Assembly: GCA_029582155.1 (NCBI GenBank) | Contig: CM055898.1 | Span: 28,392,745-28,456,744, forward strand | From: Panopea generosa | Lineage: Eukaryota > Mollusca > Bivalvia > Adapedonta > Hiatellidae | Length of the DNA: 64,000 bases | Reading direction: 5' to 3' | Part shown: positions 15,591 through 26,840 of the stretch, piece by piece | Numbering within the stretch: the first letter of the stretch is position 1 | How the letters are laid out: every line of letters starts with the position of its first letter | Program-made: the position numbers and the translations under genes | The notes under the pieces: model-generated | Told to the model about the DNA's origin: nothing | What the model saw: only the letters and a program-made list of their open reading frames with translations | The model's database searches: none

Positions 15591-18500
15591 AACATAAATT
15601 AGTAATAAACTTAACTGAAGCACCGACAGAGGACGCGGCACAGAAACATATATTAGTAATGAACTTAACTAAACATACATTAGTTATGAACTGAACTGAA
15701 GAACCGACAGAAGACGCAGCACAGAAACATATATTAGTTATGAACTTAACTGAAGCACCGACAGGAGATGCGGCACAGAAACATATATTAGTAATGAACT
15801 TAACTGAAGCACCGACAGGAGACGCGGCACAGAAACATATATTAGTTATGAACTTAACTGAAGCACCGACAGAAGACGCGGCACAGAAACATATATTAGT
15901 AATGAACTTAACTGAAGAACCGACAGAAGACGCGGCACAGAAACATATATTAGTATGAACTTAACTGAAGCACCGACAGAAGACGCGGCACAGAAACATA
16001 TATTAGTTATGAACTTAACTGAAGCACCGACAGAAGACGCGGCACAGAAACATATATTAGTAATGAACTTAACAAGAACCAACAGAAGACACGTCACAGG
16101 AACATATATTCGTATGAACTTAACTAAAGCATCGACAGAAGATGCGGCACAGGAACATATATTAGTTATGAACTTAACTGAAGCACTGACAGAAGACGCG
16201 GCACAGAAACATAAATTAGTAATGAATTTAACTGAAGCACCGACAGAAGACGCGGCACAGAAACATATATTAGTAACAGACTTAACTGAAGCACCGACAG
16301 AAGACGCGGCACAGAAACATATATTAGTTATGAACTTAACTGAAGCACCGACAAAAGACGCGGCACAGAAACATATATTAGTAATGAACTGAACTGAAGC
16401 ACCGACAGAAGACGCGGCACAGAAACATATATTAGTTATGAACTTAACTGAAGCACCGACAGAAGACGCAGCACAGAAACATATATTAGTTATGAACTTA
16501 ACTAAAGCACCGACACAAGACGCGGCACGAAAACATATATTAGTTATAAACTTAACTAAAGCACCGACAGAAGACGCGGCACAGAAACATATATTAGTAA
16601 TAAACTTAACTGAAGCACCGACAGAAGACTCGGCACAGAAACATATATTAGTAATGAACTTAACTGAAGCACTGACAGAAGACGCGGCACAGAAACATCA
16701 ATTAGTTACGAACTTAACTAAAGCACTGACAGAAGACGCGGCACAGAAACATACATTAGTTATTAGTTATGAACTTAACTAAAGCACCGACACAAGACGC
16801 GGCACGGAAACATATATTAGTTATGAACTTAACTGAAACACCGACAGAAGACGCGGCACAGAAACATATATTAGTAATGAACTTAACTGAAGCACCGACA
16901 GAAGACGCGGCACAGAAACATATATTAGCTATGAACTGAACTGAAGCACCGACAGAAGACGCGGCACAGAAACATATATTAGTTATGAGTTATGAACTTA
17001 ACTAAAGCACCGACAGAAGACGCGGCACAGAAACATATATTAGTAATGAACTTAACTGAAGCACCGACAGAAGACGCGGCACAGAAACATATATTAGTAA
17101 TAAACTTAACTAAAGCACCGACAGAAGACGCGGCACAGAAACATATATAAGTAATGAACTTAACTGAAGCACCGACAGAAGACGCGGCACAGAAACATAT
17201 ATTAGTTATGAGTTATGAACTTAACTAAAGCACCGACACAAGACGCGGCACGGAAACATATATTAGTTATGAACTTAACTAAAGCACCGACAGAAGACGA
17301 GGCACAGAAAAATATATTAGTAATGAACTTAACTAAACATATATTTGTTATGAACTTAACTGAAGCACTGACAGAAGACGCGGCACAGAAACATATATTA
17401 GTAATGAAATAAACTGAACTGCCGACAGAAGACGAGGCACAGAAACATATATTAGTTATGAACTTAACTGAAGCACCGACAGAAGACGCAGCACAGAAAC
17501 ATATATTAGTTATGAAATGAACTGAAGCACCGACAGAAGACGCGGCACAGAAACATATATTAGTAATTAACTTAACTAAACATATATTAGTTATGAACCT
17601 AACTAAAGCACCGACAGAAGACACGGCACAGAAATATATATTAGTAATGAACTTAACTGAAGCACCGACAGAAGACGCGGCACAGAAACAAATATTAGTA
17701 ATGAACTAAACTAAACATATATAAGTTATGAACTTAACTGAAGCACAGACAGAAGACGCAGGACAGAAACATATATTAGTAATGAACTGAACTGAAGCAC
17801 CGACAGAAGACGTGGCACAGAAACATATATTAGTTATAAACTTAACTAAAGCACCGACAGAAGAGGTGGCACAGAAACATATATTAGTAATGAACTGAAC
17901 TAAACATATATTAGTTATGATCTTAACTGAAGCACCGACAGAAGACGCGGCACAGAAACATTGATTAGTAATGAACTTAACTAAACATATATTAGTTATG
18001 AACTTAACTGAAGCACCGACAGAAGACGCGGCACAGAAACATATATTAGTTATGAACTTAACTGAAGCACCGACAGAAGAGGCGGCACAGAAACATATAT
18101 TAGTAATGAACTGAACTAAACATATATTAGTTATGAACTTAACTGAAGCACCGACAGAAGACACGGCACAGAAACATATATTAGTTATGAACTTAACTAA
18201 AGCACCGACAGAAGACGCAGCACAGAAACATATATTAGTTATGAACTGAACTAAAGCACCGACAGACGACGCGACACAGAAACATATATTAGTTATTAGT
18301 TATGATCTTAACTAAAGCACCGACACAAGACGCGGCACGAAAACATATATTAGTTATAAACTTAACTAAAGCACCGACAGAAGACGCGGCACAGAAACAT
18401 ATATTAGTTATTAGTTATGAACTTAACTGAAGCACCGACAGAAGAAGCGTCACAGAAACATATATTAGTTATGAACTAAACTGAAGCACCGACAGAAGAC

Positions 18501-19619
18501 GCGGCAGAGAAACATATATTAGTTATGAACTGAACTGAAGCACCGACAGAAGACGTGGCACAGAAACATATATTAGTAATGAACTTAACTAAACATATAT
18601 TAGTAATGAACTTAACTAAACATATATTATTAATGAACCTAACTGAAACACTGACAGAAGACGCTGCACAGAAACATATATTAGTTATGAACTTAACTAA
18701 AGCACCGACAGAAGACACGACACAGAAACACATATTAGTTATGAACTTAACTAAAGCACCGACAGAAGACGCGGCACAGAAACATATATTAGTAATGAAC
18801 TTAACTAAACATATATTAGTTATGAACTTAACTGAAGCACCGACTGAGACGTGGCACAGAAACATATATTAGTAATGAACTTAACTAAACATATATTAGT
18901 TATGAAATTAACTGGAGCACCGACAGAAGACGCGGCACAGAAACATATATTAGTAATGAACTTAACTGAAGCACCGACAGAAGACGCGGCACAGAAACAT
19001 ATATTAGTAAGAAACTAAACTGAAGCACCGACAGAAGACGCGGCACAGAAACATATATTAGTTATGAACTTAACTGAAGCACCGACAGAAGAGGCTGCAC
19101 AGAAACATATATTAGTAATGAACTTAACTAAACATATATAAGGTATGAACTTAACTGAAGCACCGACAGAAGACGCGGCACAGAAACATATACTAGTAAT
19201 GAACTTAACTGAAGCACCGACAGAAGACGTGGCACAGAAACATATATAAGTAATAAACTTAACTGAAGCACCGACAGAAGACACGGCACAGAAACATATA
19301 TTAGTTATGAACTTAACTGAAGTTATGAACTTAACTGAAGCACCGACAGACGACGCGGCACAGAAACATATATTAGTAATGAACTTAACTGAAGCACCGA
19401 CAGAAGACGCGGCACAGAAACATATATTAGTTATTAGTTATGAACTTAACTAAAGCACCGACAGAAGATGCGGCACAGAAACATATATTAGTTATGAACT
19501 TAACTAAAGCGCCGACACAAGACGCGGCATGGAAACATATATTAGTTATGAACTCTTAACTAAAGCACCGACAGAAGAAACGGCACGGAAACATATATTA
19601 GTTATGAACTTAACTGAAG

Positions 19620-21418
19620 CACCGACAGAAGACAAGGCACAGAAACACTTTACTAAAGCACCGACACAAAACGCAGCATAGAAACACTTAACTAAAGCAC
19701 CGACACAAGACGCGGCACAAAAACATATATTAGCTATGAACTTAACAAAAGCACCGACTCAAGACGCAGCACAGAAACATATATTAGTTATGAACTTAAC
19801 TAAAACACCGACAGAAGACACGGCACAGAAACACTTAACTAAAGCACCGACATAAGACGCGGCAGGGAAACATATATTAGTTATGAACTTTACTAAAGCA
19901 CCGACACAAGACTCGGCACGGAAACATATATTAGTTATGAACTTAACTAAAGCACCGACACAATACTCGGCACAGAAACTTATATTAGTTATGAACTTAA
20001 CTAAAGCACCGACACAGGCTCGGCACCGAAACTTCTATTTGTAGTGCCGACACAAGACTCAGCACAGAAACATATATTAGTTATGAACTTAACTAAAGCA
20101 CCGACACAGAATCGGCACAGAAACATATATTAGTTATGAACTTAACTAAAGCACCGACAGAAGACGCGGCACAGAAACATATATTAGTAATAAACTTAAC
20201 TGAAGCACCGACAGAAGACGCGGCACAGAAACATATATTAGTTATGAACTTAACTGAAGCACCGACAGAAGAGGCGGCACAGAAACATATATTAGTAATG
20301 AACTTAACTAAACATATATAAGGTATGAGCTTAACTGAAGCACCGACAGAAGACGCGGCACAGAAACATATATTAGTAATGAACTTAACTGAAGCACCGA
20401 CAGAAGACGTGGCACAGAAACATATATAAGTAATAAACTTAACTGAAGCACCGACAGAAGACACGGCACAGAAACATATATTAGTTATGAACTTAACTGA
20501 AGTTATGAACTTAACTGAAGCACCGACAGAAGACGCGGCACAGAAACATATATTAGTAATGAACTTAACTGAAGCACCGACACAAGACGCGGCACAGAAA
20601 CATATATAAGTTATTAGTTATGAACTTAACTAAAGCACCAACACAAGACGCGGCATGGAAACATATATTAGTTATGAACTCTTAACTAAAGCACCGACAG
20701 AAGAAATGGCACGGAAACATATATTAGTTATGAACTTAACTGAAGCACCGACAGAAGACAAGGCACAGAAACACTTTACTAAAGCACCGACACAAAACGC
20801 GGCATAGAAACACTTAACTAAAGCACCGACACAAGACGCGGCACAAAAACATATATTAGCTATGAACTTAACAAAAGCACCGACTCAAGACGCAGCACAG
20901 AAACATATATTAGTTATGAACTTAACTAAAACACCGACAGAAGACGCGGCACAGAAACACTTAACTAAAGCACCGACATAAGACGCGGCAGGTAAACATA
21001 TATTAGTTATGAACTTAACTAAAGCACCGACACGGACTCGGCATGGAAACATATATTAGTTATGAACTTTACTAAAGCACCGTCACAAGACTCGGCACGG
21101 AAACATATATTAGTTATGAACTTAACTAAAGCACCGACACAATACTCGGCACAGAAACTTATATTAGTTATGAACTTAACTAAAGCACCGACACAGGCTC
21201 GGCACCGAAACTTCTATTTGTAGTGCCGACACAAGACTCAGCACAGAAACATATATTAGTTATGAACTTAACTAAAGCACCGACTCAGAATCGGCACAGA
21301 AACATATATTAGTTATGAACTTAACTAAAGCACCGACAGACTTGGCACAGAAACTTATATTAGTTATGAACTTAACTAAAGCACCGACACAGTCTCGGCA
21401 CGGAAACTTCTATTTGTA
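19620..21418 (+). repeat. Degenerate right edge of the satellite, internally duplicated
   Basis: Units become irregular here. Many are shortened ('cagaaacacttaactaaagcacc'), acaca/caga variants dominate, and a foreign-looking motif, cttctatttgtagtgccgac, appears at about 20,032 and again at about 21,211. The two halves (about 19.15-20.1 kb and 20.3-21.3 kb) are copies offset by roughly 1,126-1,180 bp, with whole-unit differences between them. The array stops at 'cttctatttgtaatg' near 21,418. Diverged edges next to a homogenised core are usual for satellites. Confidence 0.9.
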
Positions 21419-21810
21419 ATGATTTAAGCTCCTCCTTTGAGATTTCAAGTACATTTTGACACTAAAAATCTCAAGCAGATTTCTTGCTGTGAAGAAACTA
21501 GCTAAAACTATGGTATTGCTTTATTATGAAGCAGTAAACCATCCCTGTCTTAACTAGAAAAACTTTTGACTTTTATATTGAGAAAAAACACCTATTTTAA
21601 AATGGTTCATGATTGATGAATAATATTTCAATCATTGATTATAATTGTATCATTCATCTTTTTATGATGAATAATCTTTTAAAACTTATATATGGTATAA
21701 TATTGTATAATAATAGCAAAAAAAAAGTTTATTTGAACAGTTTATTACCTCTTCTTATAATAATTGCTATTTACAGACATTTATGCTATAAAACTAGGAC
21801 TAATTTGACA
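21419..21810. other. AT-rich spacer beside the satellite
   Basis: This unique-looking AT-rich sequence separates the satellite from the next repeat. I see no exon, RNA gene or clear element in it. The 66-codon frame at 21,613 is AT-rich and does not look coding. Confidence 0.6.
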
Positions 21811-22362
21811 TAAAACTAACCCCAGTGCCTGGCTGCCATGTTTTTTTACTAATCACGTTGGCTTGAACAAACTTGGTAGAGAGTTACCCAAGGAACATTT
21901 CTGTGAAATTATTTTAAAATCGAGCCAGTAGTTTATGACAAGAAGATTTTTTAAGTTTTTACTATAGCTTATATAGTAAACTAACCCCACCCCATGGCCG
22001 CCATGTTTTTTTATGAATCAAAATGGCTTGAACAAACTTGGTAGAGGGTCACCCAACGAACATGTCTGTGAAATTTTTTTAAAATCGAGCCAGTAGTTTC
22101 TGACAAGAAGATTTTTTAAGTTTTTACTAATAAAACTTGCCCCGCCCCCTGGGGGCCATGTTTTTTGATGAATCAAGATGGCTTGAACAAACTTGGTAGA
22201 GGGTCACCCAAGGAACATTACTGTGAAGTTATATCAAAATTGGCCTAGTGGTTTCAGAGGAGAAGATGTTAAAAGCTTAAAGTTAACGACGGACAATAGA
22301 CGATAAGACACCAGGCGATCACAAAAGCTCACCTGTGAGCATTCGGCTCAGGTGAGCTAAAA
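21811..22362 (+). mobile_element. Mollusc dispersed repeat with three internal tandem modules and terminal hairpin
   Basis: Three diverged modules of about 155-165 bp follow one another. Each contains a 'ccc...gccatgtttttt' segment (ccatg at 21,836, 22,001 and 22,156), 'ggcttgaacaaacttggtagag' and 'aagaagat'. The last continues into 'gacggacaatagacgataagacaccaggcg' and ends in a stem-loop with a 10-bp stem, agctcacctg (22,326-22,335) and caggtgagct (22,349-22,358), then poly-A-like 'taaaaaa'. This 3' end belongs to a repeat family I recognise as abundant in bivalve genomes. No coding capacity is visible. Confidence 0.75.
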
Positions 22363-22445
22363 AAGCAAGCTATGTAGAGTTATGGTTTTTGTACACTACT
22401 CTTCCTCATTAATTATGAAGATTCAACAAAATCCCTTCAGGGTTC
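22363..22445 (+). mobile_element. Fragment of a bivalve dispersed repeat ('aagcaa..gtagagttatgg')
   Basis: The run 'aagcaagctatgtagagtta' followed by 'tgaagattcaacaaaatccc' matches the segment at about 24,795-24,885, where the same family is more complete. It abuts the hairpin-ended element directly, which suggests insertion into or next to its tail. Confidence 0.6.
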
Positions 22446-22669
22446 CCCCCTCTTCACAAAACTGGCCAGGAATTGCCTAAAGGTGTCTCAGGGTTTCCCC
22501 CAGGAATTTTTGAATGCTTGTTGCTAAAATTGGGAGGGGTCCCCTCCTGTGTTGATTTTTTTTAAGTTTGACACTCATGAATGGTGCATTTTTAAGTTTG
22601 TGTTACTATTTAGAATATTGCTGCAATAAAATGAATACAAAGAAATTAAAACTGTTTTTAATAGATGAC

Positions 22670-22930
22670 TAACAAGGAATTATATAGAGAAGGAAAGGCA
22701 ACTGATTGAGACTTTGTGAACGCTCTTGTATTTACATAAAATCTCGCAATATTTCGTTTTCAATTATCTTAACTTCCATTCAAAATTCAAATTCAAAGAT
22801 TCAAAAATCTTGCATTGCAGAGAGATATTCTCATCAAAACAATACCATTCCCAGAAATTTGTGTTTAAAATTGCTGAAACACTTTTGATTACAAAATATC
22901 TATATACTGCAGCTAAAATAATGACAAGTT
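22670..22930 (+). repeat. Dispersed repeat shared with 61,857-62,080
   Basis: From 'atagagaaggaaaggcaact' onward this segment aligns in order with 61,857-62,080, sharing the 'cttccattca', 'cagcaaat/cagaaat' and 'tacaaaat..tatatac' landmarks. The small open frames in it are not coding in appearance. The family appears to resume at 23,340-23,410 (compare 62,220-62,275), so the 350-bp MITE between them probably interrupted it. Confidence 0.6.
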
Positions 22931-22935
22931 GATTA

Positions 22936-23285
22936 CAGTGTTTTTTTTCACCAGTTTGGGAAGATAACCCATACCCTTAAATTGGGAATTTTAGCGGTGT
23001 TTTCATTAACACTGGGAAAATGTTTGCATCAAATTGACTTGTTCAACTTCATAAAAATGTGTATACCTGCTTCTCTGGCCATTTAATTAAAGAATCAATG
23101 TCATACTCAATTTAAAATGGGGAAAACTTTATTTATTTTATCAAAGAATTATGGCAAGTTTCAATTTACAATTATTGAAACTTTCAATTGGGAATTTTTA
23201 CCACTCAACTGGGAAAAAAAGGTACTATTTGCCATTGGGAATATGACCCAATAACGGCTATAAAAATGGCCGAAAAAAAAGACTG
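22936..23285 (+). mobile_element. 350-bp hAT5-like MITE, copy 1
   Basis: The element begins CAGTGTTTTTTTTC and ends in the near-complement GAAAAAAAAGACTG. It is flanked by the direct repeat gatta (22,931-22,935 and 23,286-23,290). Copies 2 (45,294-45,641, plus) and 3 (63,184-63,533, minus) share its body, including 'ttgggaatatgacccaataa' and 'ggaatttttacc'. A 5-bp target duplication and CAG...CTG ends fit the hAT5 group; that assignment is inference. It has no coding capacity. Confidence 0.8.
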
Positions 23286-23389
23286 GATTATGATACATTT
23301 TCCTTCAAGTTTCAATATCTAGCCAAATAATTAATCCTATGTGGGCTATTTCATCAACATTTAATCTGGAGATGCAAGTTTCCTATCCT

Positions 23390-23995
23390 ATTCTATACAA
23401 GTCCTTGATGACTAATCATATTTGAAAGTTACAATTTATGTTTGATTCAATATAGAAGCAAATTATATTTTTCATGTAGTATTTGTGTATTTCCAAATTA
23501 ATACCAATTTTATAAAAGTAAACACAAATTATAGATTATTCTTAAAAAATATTTTTTCCCTATCCCTGAAATATCCTGCATAAACGGGACCACAGTAACC
23601 AAATTTTGACCATCACCACATCCGGGTATTTCCAATGAACGAAAACGCTTTAATCTATGTTAAAAATTTAAACCGTTTTAGTAGGGATTTCATTTGTTGA
23701 AAAAAGATGCTTAGAAACAGGGGTAACCAACTATCCATTAATGTGCATTTCAAATATATGTTTCTATCTATATTAGAATATTATTGCCATAAAAATATAG
23801 TAAACGAGTGTTTATAAATGGTCAACTTGTCATATTTCAAAGTTAATACAATTGAGAGTTTGCATTTTTAATGTTTGAATCTGTTATTTTCATTAGGTGT
23901 CAGTGTATTTCCAATTAAATATAAATTTTATAAAAGGAAACATTAATAGTTAAGTCTTAAACATCCCTAATAAACGGGACCACTTTAACCAATGC
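23390..23995 (+). repeat. Two diverged copies of a roughly 420-bp segment
   Basis: The order of landmarks 'gtatttccaa...ataaa(a)ttttataaaag..aaaca' followed by 'cctg/cccta..ataaacgggaccac' occurs at 23,481-23,600 and again at 23,900-23,975. This indicates an old tandem duplication. No gene is evident. Confidence 0.5.
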
Positions 23996-24700
23996 ACCAA
24001 TTTTTTAGGATCCAACTTTTGAAGGCACCATCTTTTAGACTGGGTTTCTCAAATTTGTTAACATCTGGTAGGCAACATGTTACATTCGGATGTTTTTTTT
24101 CATATTTTTTCTTCAATTTATGTACAAAATAAACCATTTTAAGTGGAGATTTTATTCTAGCTTTGTTGAAATAAGATGCTGAGAAAACCCTTTACAATTT
24201 CTTTGTTTTGCTTACTTGCATAAAGGGCTTACAATACACTGCGATTCTAGTTGTCTTGATCTGAGAAATGGTCGTGACACACTTTATTAAGTGTTTAGTT
24301 CAGATTGATTGCATAAAATATACTAAATTAATTTCATGTGATTGGGAGGTTAATGAATCAATTGAAAGGTTATGCCGACACCTTGGTCAGTAGCCGATTT
24401 TAAATCTTGTGAAAAACAATCTCGATCAAGAAATTTCACAGGACATCGCATTCTATATTGAGGCGGAATAATCTTCAAATGACTCGTTCTGATTGGCTTA
24501 CCTGTACACACCTCCAGTTCACACTTGCGAGTGATTGACAAGTCTGTGAAATAGGTAAATTGATCAAGGGGTCACTTGTTTGATTACTGATGGGCTTGTG
24601 TAATGGGATTATCTAACGGTAGTCGCAACGGATGGGAAGGCATGTCTGGCCACTTAAGGGATGTTGCTTATCAACCAAATCTTTTGAAGAGATGTCGCAT
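23996..24700. other. AT-rich spacer, nothing recognised
   Basis: I see no convincing exon, RNA or element here. A 63-codon minus frame (24,350-24,541) sits in a slightly GC-richer patch, but it has no recognisable domain or good splice sites. Confidence 0.4.
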
Positions 24701-24719
24701 GCGACATGCGTTATGACTC

Positions 24720-24960
24720 TGGGGGAAACCCTGCCCTTAAATAGTTATGGAGTTATGATCTGGACAAAAGAGTAAATTAATGAAGGGAATTCAAAAGTAA
24801 GCAATGTAGAGTTATGGTTCTTCTACACTTTATTTCCTCTCAATGTCATCTGTCATAGTGTGAAGATTCAACAAAATCACTTGTATAGTTTTGTAGTTAT
24901 GCTCCGGACAAAAGTGATACAGACGAACAGACGGACACCATTACCATATCCCTCTTTGCC
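24720..24960 (+). mobile_element. Bivalve dispersed repeat ending in 'gacggacacc'
   Basis: The sequence contains 'ttatgatctggacaaaag', 'gcaatgtagagttatggtt', 'gtgtgaagattcaacaaaat', 'agttatgctccggacaaaa' and 'cagacgaacagacggacacc' in order. I recognise this as a very common molluscan dispersed repeat whose 3' part carries the gacggac runs. It is non-coding. Confidence 0.7.
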
Positions 24961-24969
24961 TTTGATAAT

Positions 24970-25085
24970 TGAATATATAGACTTCTTTATACATAACTCA
25001 TTATATACCTACAAACAACATATTAATTAAATATATAGACCTCTTAATACATATCTCATTATACAGCTACAAACATTAATTAACC
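24970..25085 (+). repeat. Tandem pair of a roughly 58-bp AT-rich unit
   Basis: Two adjacent copies contain 'atatatagac(t/c)tctt(t/a)atacat' followed by 'ctcattata' and 'ctacaaaca'. This is a short local duplication. Confidence 0.7.
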
Positions 25086-25440
25086 TGTTATAATGGCGAA
25101 TAAAAATGTTGTTAAGCCCTTATTATAATTTTTGATCAATTGGTGTGTCTAAGGGGCATGTCATTGCAAAAAAAAGGTACTCTACCTTCAAAATAAACAA
25201 TTACAAAAATTAAGGTTTCCTACATACAACTAAAAATACAAAATATTCAGTTAATGTTCTTTGACATTTTTCACCAAACGTCTAATACTACATTTTGTAT
25301 ATCCAAGTTGAATAATTTGTACAACTGACTCCCCAATATGGTTACTCAAAGCATTACTACTCACTCAGGCCTCCGCCTCATGGCAGCACCCAATAATTGC
25401 TCTTGAAACAGTAAATAATCTTTGATCCAAGCGTCTATTT
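25086..25440. other. Intergenic spacer, nothing recognised
   Basis: AT-rich unique-looking sequence without a clear gene, RNA or repeat. Confidence 0.4.
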
Positions 25441-25450
25441 CATTCGCAGA

Positions 25451-25713
25451 ATGATAGCTGATATAAAATTCAAAGAGTGTACAGCTACTGATTGTATGGA
25501 AACCAACAATAGAGATGAGAAAAAATGGGCTGCAATGTCAGTGCCATGTATAATGATGGTCTTGAGGTGAAATATTTAACAACAAACCCAGACACTAAAG
25601 TATACCAAGCTGTGACAGACTTTCACAGACAGAAAGTGACAACAACAATACCTGAACATCAAACTGACACCAGACATCTCTCAGACAACCGCAGGAAACA
25701 GACAAAATATTAA
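25451..25713 (+). other. Possible decayed coding fragment
   Basis: Two overlapping frames look more protein-like than the surroundings. One starts at 25,451 and reads MIADIKFKECTATDC and onward for 39 codons. The second starts at 25,525 and runs 62 codons from MGCNVSAMYNDG to a Lys/Arg-rich end. The sequence 'tttcattcgcag' just upstream could be a splice acceptor. I recognise no family. It could be a broken transposon gene, an exon, or chance. A lone MGC start resembles an acylation signal, but nothing else supports that. Confidence 0.2.
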
Positions 25714-26060
25714 ATAGGATGCCGAAAAAAAAAAGAAGCAATACAGATTATAGTTGAGAAATCGCTTGGCAATTAATATTACAAAGCAATGACAGGCAGA
25801 ATTTGATTCTGTACACCAGCAGGAGACAAGGAATTTCAAGCAAGTCGTGACAACTATATCCAAGTGCATAATTATTGAGGGTTTGGCGCAACATTTATTG
25901 TAACTAAGTTTTTTCAAATTGTTCAGGAGGAGGAAAAAACTGTTTTTTTATTTTCTTTAGTTATTTTTGCTAATATTTTTCAAAATTCAAATGAAAACTG
26001 CATTACTTACAATACAAACAAGTGTTATCAATTAAAGCTTAATGTAACTTGATTTAAGTG
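25714..26060. other. AT-rich spacer, nothing recognised
   Basis: Poly-A-rich sequence with no supported feature. It contains an isolated 'attgtaact' motif (about 25,898), which recurs in the palindrome downstream. Confidence 0.4.
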
Positions 26061-26117
26061 TAAAAGTTTGAGTTACAATAGTGTTGCTTTGAAAATTCAA
26101 TACAATTGAATTTAAAT

Positions 26118-26163
26118 TTGGTGCAAAACTATTGTAACTCAAGTTACAATAGTTTTGCACCAA
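26118..26163. repeat. 46-bp near-perfect palindrome (22-bp arms, 2-nt centre)
   Basis: The left arm 26,118-26,139 contains GGTGCAAAACTATTGTAACT. The right arm 26,142-26,163 is its exact complement, separated only by 'ca'. Partial copies of the arm occur at about 26,071 ('agttacaatagtgttgc') and about 26,201 ('attgtaact'). Such a structure can form a cruciform or hairpin RNA, or may be the centre of a foldback element. Function unknown. Confidence 0.9.
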
Positions 26164-26840
26164 GTTTTATGAGATAAATAATTAATTTCTTAGTTGAAAA
26201 ATATTGTAACTCAATATAAAACTGATTAAAATTATGTTGTTATTACTTCAAAACTAATTTTAATTCTATTAAAGGTAAACACAAACATATAAGAAGTATT
26301 GGAAATAAAGAAAAACATATACAAAAGTATAATAAACTGTATTATTTATGTTTTAGCCTATAAATACAATAATTTTGGTAGTTTTTGTGTTAACAATCAA
26401 ATAACCTATGTCATTAACAATGTAAAGCATAATATTTCAGTTATGAAAGTATTAAATTATGTTTATATAAGTTAATATATATAATTATATTTCCAAATTC
26501 ATATTTAGAAACTGATATTGTGTAAATTTATATAGTATGCAGATACTTTCTGGACCACAGCATAATTGTAACTAACTGTCATGTTTAAGAATGTGACATT
26601 TTGATATTAATATACCAGTATATATCAAACAAAATTTTAAAACTGTTGTTTTCAGTTTTATAAATTTATTGACGAATTTTTACCTGGGGTGCAATAAGCA
26701 GTTGAGATCAAATTACATACTACATGGTTGTTTTGGTTAAAACCTTATTTTTAGACAAATAGACAAAAAGATACATCTGTTTATTTAGTTAAAAATTTGG
26801 AAAAAGTTATCGTTTAAATTTAAACAAGCGTTAAGTGGGT
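26164..26840. other. AT-rich spacer, nothing recognised
   Basis: Very AT-rich sequence without supported genes. It ends where the C-rich minisatellite begins, near 'gggtactgtgccccatgg'. Confidence 0.5.

Larger units (their letters stand above)
1..19620 (+). repeat. Core of a 54-bp satellite array (18-codon unit)
   Basis: Head-to-tail copies of a 54-bp unit run through this interval without unrelated sequence, several hundred in all, and the array is already under way at base 1. On the plus strand the unit reads MNLTEAPTEDAAQKHILV. Because 54 is a multiple of three and most units lack stops, long frames appear on both strands; the longest plus frame is 290 codons (1015-1887). The unit is about 41% A and carries three CpGs. 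Frames are broken repeatedly by ttaact/tgaact changes, 'tatataag' stops, 7-bp insertions at unit joints and half-units. No promoter, splice pattern or long uninterrupted frame spans the array, so I call it non-coding satellite. A fragmented repeat-protein gene is possible but unlikely. Confidence 0.97.

Noticed and set aside
1..21418. CRISPR-like array
   Set aside because: There are no unique spacers; the whole unit repeats head to tail, and the surrounding DNA is eukaryotic.
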